Of a stretch of 5,892 bases of DNA, positions 3,759 to 5,892 are shown in pieces. The notes under the pieces were generated by a model. That model was not told where the DNA came from. It ran no database searches and was given only the letters and a program-made list of their open reading frames with translations. Source of the DNA: Chitinophagaceae bacterium (GTDB taxonomy: Bacteria; Bacteroidota; Bacteroidia; Chitinophagales; Chitinophagaceae); the NCBI GenBank assembly GCA_019747455.1, contig JAIEQT010000214.1, forward strand, positions 1 through 5,892, written 5' to 3'. Numbering within the stretch: position 1 is the stretch's first letter; every line of letters starts with the position of its first letter. The position numbers were made by a program, and so were the translations under genes.

Positions 3759-5705
3759 ATGAACTACCCATATCAATTAACCAGTTTCGAAGCCTATAAG
3801 GAAGCTTACAAAAAAAGTATAGAAGACCCCGCTGCTTTTTGGGAGTCTGTTGCAGAACATTTTGTATGGAAAGAAAAGTGGGCGAACAAGAAAGATGTGC
3901 TCAATTGGAATTTTACGGAACCTACTGTGGAATGGTTCAAAGGAGCCAAGTTAAATATCACTGAGAATTGTTTAGACAGACATTTAACAGGAAGAGGGAA
4001 TCAGCCCGCTATTATCTGGGAGCCTAACTCACCAGACGAACCACATCGTATTCTTACCTATAAAAAGTTACACGAAAAAGTTTGTCAGTTTGCGCAAGTA
4101 TTAAAAAATAATGGGGTTCAAAGAGGAGATAGAGTATGTATTTATATGGGAATGATCCCTGAACTCGCTATCTCAGTTTTGGCATGCGCCAGAATAGGAG
4201 CCATTCATAGCGTGGTTTTCGGTGGTTTCTCTGCACAAAGCATCGCCGATCGATTAGAAGATGCTAAGGCCGAATTTATTGTTACTTGCGATGGCGCCTT
4301 CAGGGGTGCTAAAGACATTCCTTTAAAAGCGGTTATTGACGATGCGTTGATTGGTAATAAAACAGTAAAACGAGTGATCGTTTGTACGAGAACACGTACA
4401 CCGGTATCTATGATTAAAGGTAGAGATGTATGGTGGGAAGATGAAATGAAACGGGTAGAAGAAAGTGGCATATCTTTTACAGAAGCTGAATCGATGGATG
4501 CAGAAGATCCTTTATTTATTTTGTATACATCCGGTAGCACCGGCAAACCCAAAGGTGTGGTACACAGTACCGCAGGCTATATGCTGTACACCACATATAC
4601 TTTTGTAAATGTATTTCAGTATCAACCTAACCAAATTCATTTTTGTACGGCTGATATTGGTTGGATAACCGGACATAGCTATATCGTATATGGTCCATTA
4701 AGTGCCGGTGCCACTTCTCTTCTATTTGAAGGGGTACCTACTTTCCCCGATGCCGGGCGTTTTTGGGATATTGTAGATAAGTATAAAGTGAATATTTTAT
4801 ACACCGCACCTACCGCTATTCGAAGCTTAATGGGTTTTGGCTTAGGGCCCCTACAAGGGAAGGATCTTTCTTCTTTACAAGTATTAGGAACTGTTGGTGA
4901 ACCCATTAATGAAGAAGCCTGGTATTGGTATGATGAATATGTGGGAAAGAAAAAATGCCCGATTGTAGATACCTGGTGGCAAACCGAAACCGGTGGTTGC
5001 TTGATTAGTAATATGGCAGGTATTACGCCCGCTAAACCAAGTTGGGCAACGCTTCCCATGCCCGGCGTTCAACTCTTACTGGTAGATGAAAAAGGAGAAG
5101 AAATAAAAGCAATGGGTGATGAAACGATTTCGGGTAATCTCTGTATTAAAGCACCATGGCCATCTATCTTGCGTACTACCTATGGCGATCATGAACGTTG
5201 TAGAACTAATTATTTTGCAACGTACCCAAATATGTATTTTACCGGAGATGGGGCGCTAAGAGATAAAGATGGTAACTATAGAATTACCGGAAGAGTGGAT
5301 GATGTGCTCAATGTAAGCGGACATCGTATAGGAACTGCCGAAGTAGAGAACGCCATCAATATGCATGAAGGTGTGGTAGAAAGTGCCGTAGTAGGCTTCC
5401 CGCATGAAATAAAAGGGCAAGGAATTTATGCGTATGTTATTTATCAGGGCTCGCAAGGACAAGATACACATGGCAGTGGCGACTTAGTTCGAAAAGATAT
5501 TTTACAAACGGTAACTAGAATTATTGGTGCTATTGCAAAGCCCGACAAAATTCAATTTGTTAGTGGATTGCCTAAAACACGTAGTGGTAAAATAATGCGT
5601 CGTATCCTTCGCAAAATAGCAGAGGGTGAAACTGAAAATCTGGGAGATACATCTACATTACTCGATCCCAGTGTAGTGGATGAAATTAAGAAGGGGAGAA
5701 GGTAG
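3759..5705 (+). CDS. acs: Acetyl-CoA synthetase (AMP-forming)
   Basis: The enzyme activates acetate with ATP and CoA to acetyl-CoA, AMP and pyrophosphate in the cytoplasm, feeding the TCA and glyoxylate cycles. The 648 residues match the usual length of about 650. Visible motifs are the N-terminal FEAYKEAYKKSIEDPAAFW segment, HSVVFGGFSA, the phosphate-binding loop YTSGSTGKPKG (256-266), GEPINEEAWYWY, DTWWQTETGG (404-413, with W407 at the acetate-pocket position of Trp414 in E. coli), TGDG (495-498), GRVDDVLNVSGHR (511-523) and KTRSGK with the catalytic and acetylation-target Lys611 (Lys609 in E. coli). No key residue is missing. The ATG at 3759 gives MNYPYQL, matching relatives; a TTG at 3750 in frame is less likely. 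TATATTTA at 3734-3741 resembles a -7 box, but no well-spaced -33 box is seen. It diverges from the broken transporter gene with an 85-bp gap. Confidence 0.97.
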   Translation: MNYPYQLTSFEAYKEAYKKSIEDPAAFWESVAEHFVWKEKWANKKDVLNWNFTEPTVEWFKGAKLNITENCLDRHLTGRGNQPAIIWEPNSPDEPHRILTYKKLHEKVCQFAQVLKNNGVQRGDRVCIYMGMIPELAISVLACARIGAIHSVVFGGFSAQSIADRLEDAKAEFIVTCDGAFRGAKDIPLKAVIDDALIGNKTVKRVIVCTRTRTPVSMIKGRDVWWEDEMKRVEESGISFTEAESMDAEDPLFILYTSGSTGKPKGVVHSTAGYMLYTTYTFVNVFQYQPNQIHFCTADIGWITGHSYIVYGPLSAGATSLLFEGVPTFPDAGRFWDIVDKYKVNILYTAPTAIRSLMGFGLGPLQGKDLSSLQVLGTVGEPINEEAWYWYDEYVGKKKCPIVDTWWQTETGGCLISNMAGITPAKPSWATLPMPGVQLLLVDEKGEEIKAMGDETISGNLCIKAPWPSILRTTYGDHERCRTNYFATYPNMYFTGDGALRDKDGNYRITGRVDDVLNVSGHRIGTAEVENAINMHEGVVESAVVGFPHEIKGQGIYAYVIYQGSQGQDTHGSGDLVRKDILQTVTRIIGAIAKPDKIQFVSGLPKTRSGKIMRRILRKIAEGETENLGDTSTLLDPSVVDEIKKGRR

Positions 5706-5727
5706 GCTGAGCGGAGTCGAAGCTTAC
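5706..5727. repeat. Interspersed intergenic repeat (GAGCGGAGTCGAAG type)
   Basis: GCTGAGCGGAGTCGAAGC starts directly after the acs stop codon. I recall this sequence as a frequently repeated intergenic motif in Bacteroidota and some other genomes. It may form a weak stem (GCT/AGC) but has no T-tract after it, so it is a poor intrinsic terminator. No clear acs terminator is visible otherwise. Genome-wide repetition is recollection, not shown by this window. Confidence 0.5.
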
Positions 5728-5762
5728 CTCCGGTTACTAAGTTATTAGGTTATTAGTAAATT

Positions 5763-5825
5763 TTGCTTTGCGCCTTTGCGTTTACTATTTAACCGACAAC
5801 ACACAACCCGTAACCCGAATCCCGA
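5763..5825. repeat. Short intergenic repeats: CTTTGCGCCTTTGCG and AACCCGN heptamers
   Basis: CTTTGCG-C-CTTTGCG (5766-5780) is a direct repeat of seven bases. AACCCGT, AACCCGA and ATCCCGA (5805-5825) form three tandem heptamers. Both types are common filler in Bacteroidota intergenic regions, by recollection. No promoter or RNA gene is evident in this gap. Confidence 0.5.
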
Positions 5826-5827
5826 AA

Positions 5828-5892
5828 CTATTTGATTACCTGCTCCAACGCTGCAATCATTTTCGGAAAGCCAGCTATCGCATTGTTACATA
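5828..5892 (-). CDS. C-terminal end of an unidentified protein (partial)
   Basis: On the minus strand a frame open from the window edge encodes CNNAIAGFPKMIAALEQVIK and then a TAG stop at 5830-5828. The amphipathic helix-like ending (MIAALEQVIK) and the placement just beyond intergenic repeats suggest a real gene converging on acs. Only 20 residues are visible, so no family can be named, and a chance open frame is possible. Confidence 0.45.
   Translation of the reverse strand, partial: CNNAIAGFPKMIAALEQVIK

Noticed and set aside
4205..5471. Minus-strand frames inside acs (115, 126, 62 and 71 codons)
   Set aside because: They are antisense shadows of a highly conserved enzyme gene and show no motif of their own.

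Overview
The window looks like a chromosomal segment from a member of the Bacteroidota, probably near the Chitinophagaceae/Sphingobacteriia. The evidence is the Bacteroidota-type acetyl-CoA synthetase, the absence of convincing Shine-Dalgarno sites, promoter-like pairs of the Bacteroidota form TTTG-N19-TAnnTTT, and familiar Bacteroidota intergenic repeat sequence after acs. The taxonomic placement is inference from recalled sequence character, not from a search.

Layout. (1) Positions 1-1786 hold two different IS1595/ISXO2-type DDE transposase genes lying tail to tail, with stop codons that overlap by 21 bp. A good sigma-54-type -24/-12 sequence sits just before the first. A hairpin-forming inverted repeat encloses the start codon of the second. 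(2) Positions 1834-3289 are a compact accessory module. A minus-strand lipoprotein gene and a plus-strand small XRE-type regulator gene diverge from a 26-bp perfect palindrome, the obvious operator candidate. The module is bracketed by two diverged, directly repeated, non-coding elements. Each has a promoter-like TTTG-N19-TAGATTTA followed by three stem-loops whose pairing is kept by compensatory changes. I read these as two paralogous small-RNA genes on the plus strand. (3) At about 3358-3372 the accessory DNA joins a host gene: an MHS-type major facilitator transporter on the minus strand that keeps only its first ~101 codons. (4) Positions 3759-5705 are an intact acetyl-CoA synthetase gene (acs), divergent from the broken transporter gene. 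(5) Positions 5706-5892 carry intergenic repeats and the last 20 codons of an unidentified minus-strand gene.

How the parts may work together. The transporter-acs pair is core metabolism, a divergent pair that was probably functionally linked before the transporter was cut. The segment from the left edge to ~3365 is accessory DNA. Its XRE protein probably binds the palindrome and controls itself and the lipoprotein gene. A 10-bp match to the palindrome's half-site recurs at the start of the second transposase gene, so control could extend there. The RNA elements sit between convergent genes: their first stem reads as an intrinsic terminator on the minus strand, while the G-U-rich second stem and the promoter-like motif point to transcription on the plus strand. 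The most novel item is this pair of structured RNA elements around the lipoprotein/XRE divergon, with a shared loop motif ACAAAAGA-like sequence in both of the first two loops.
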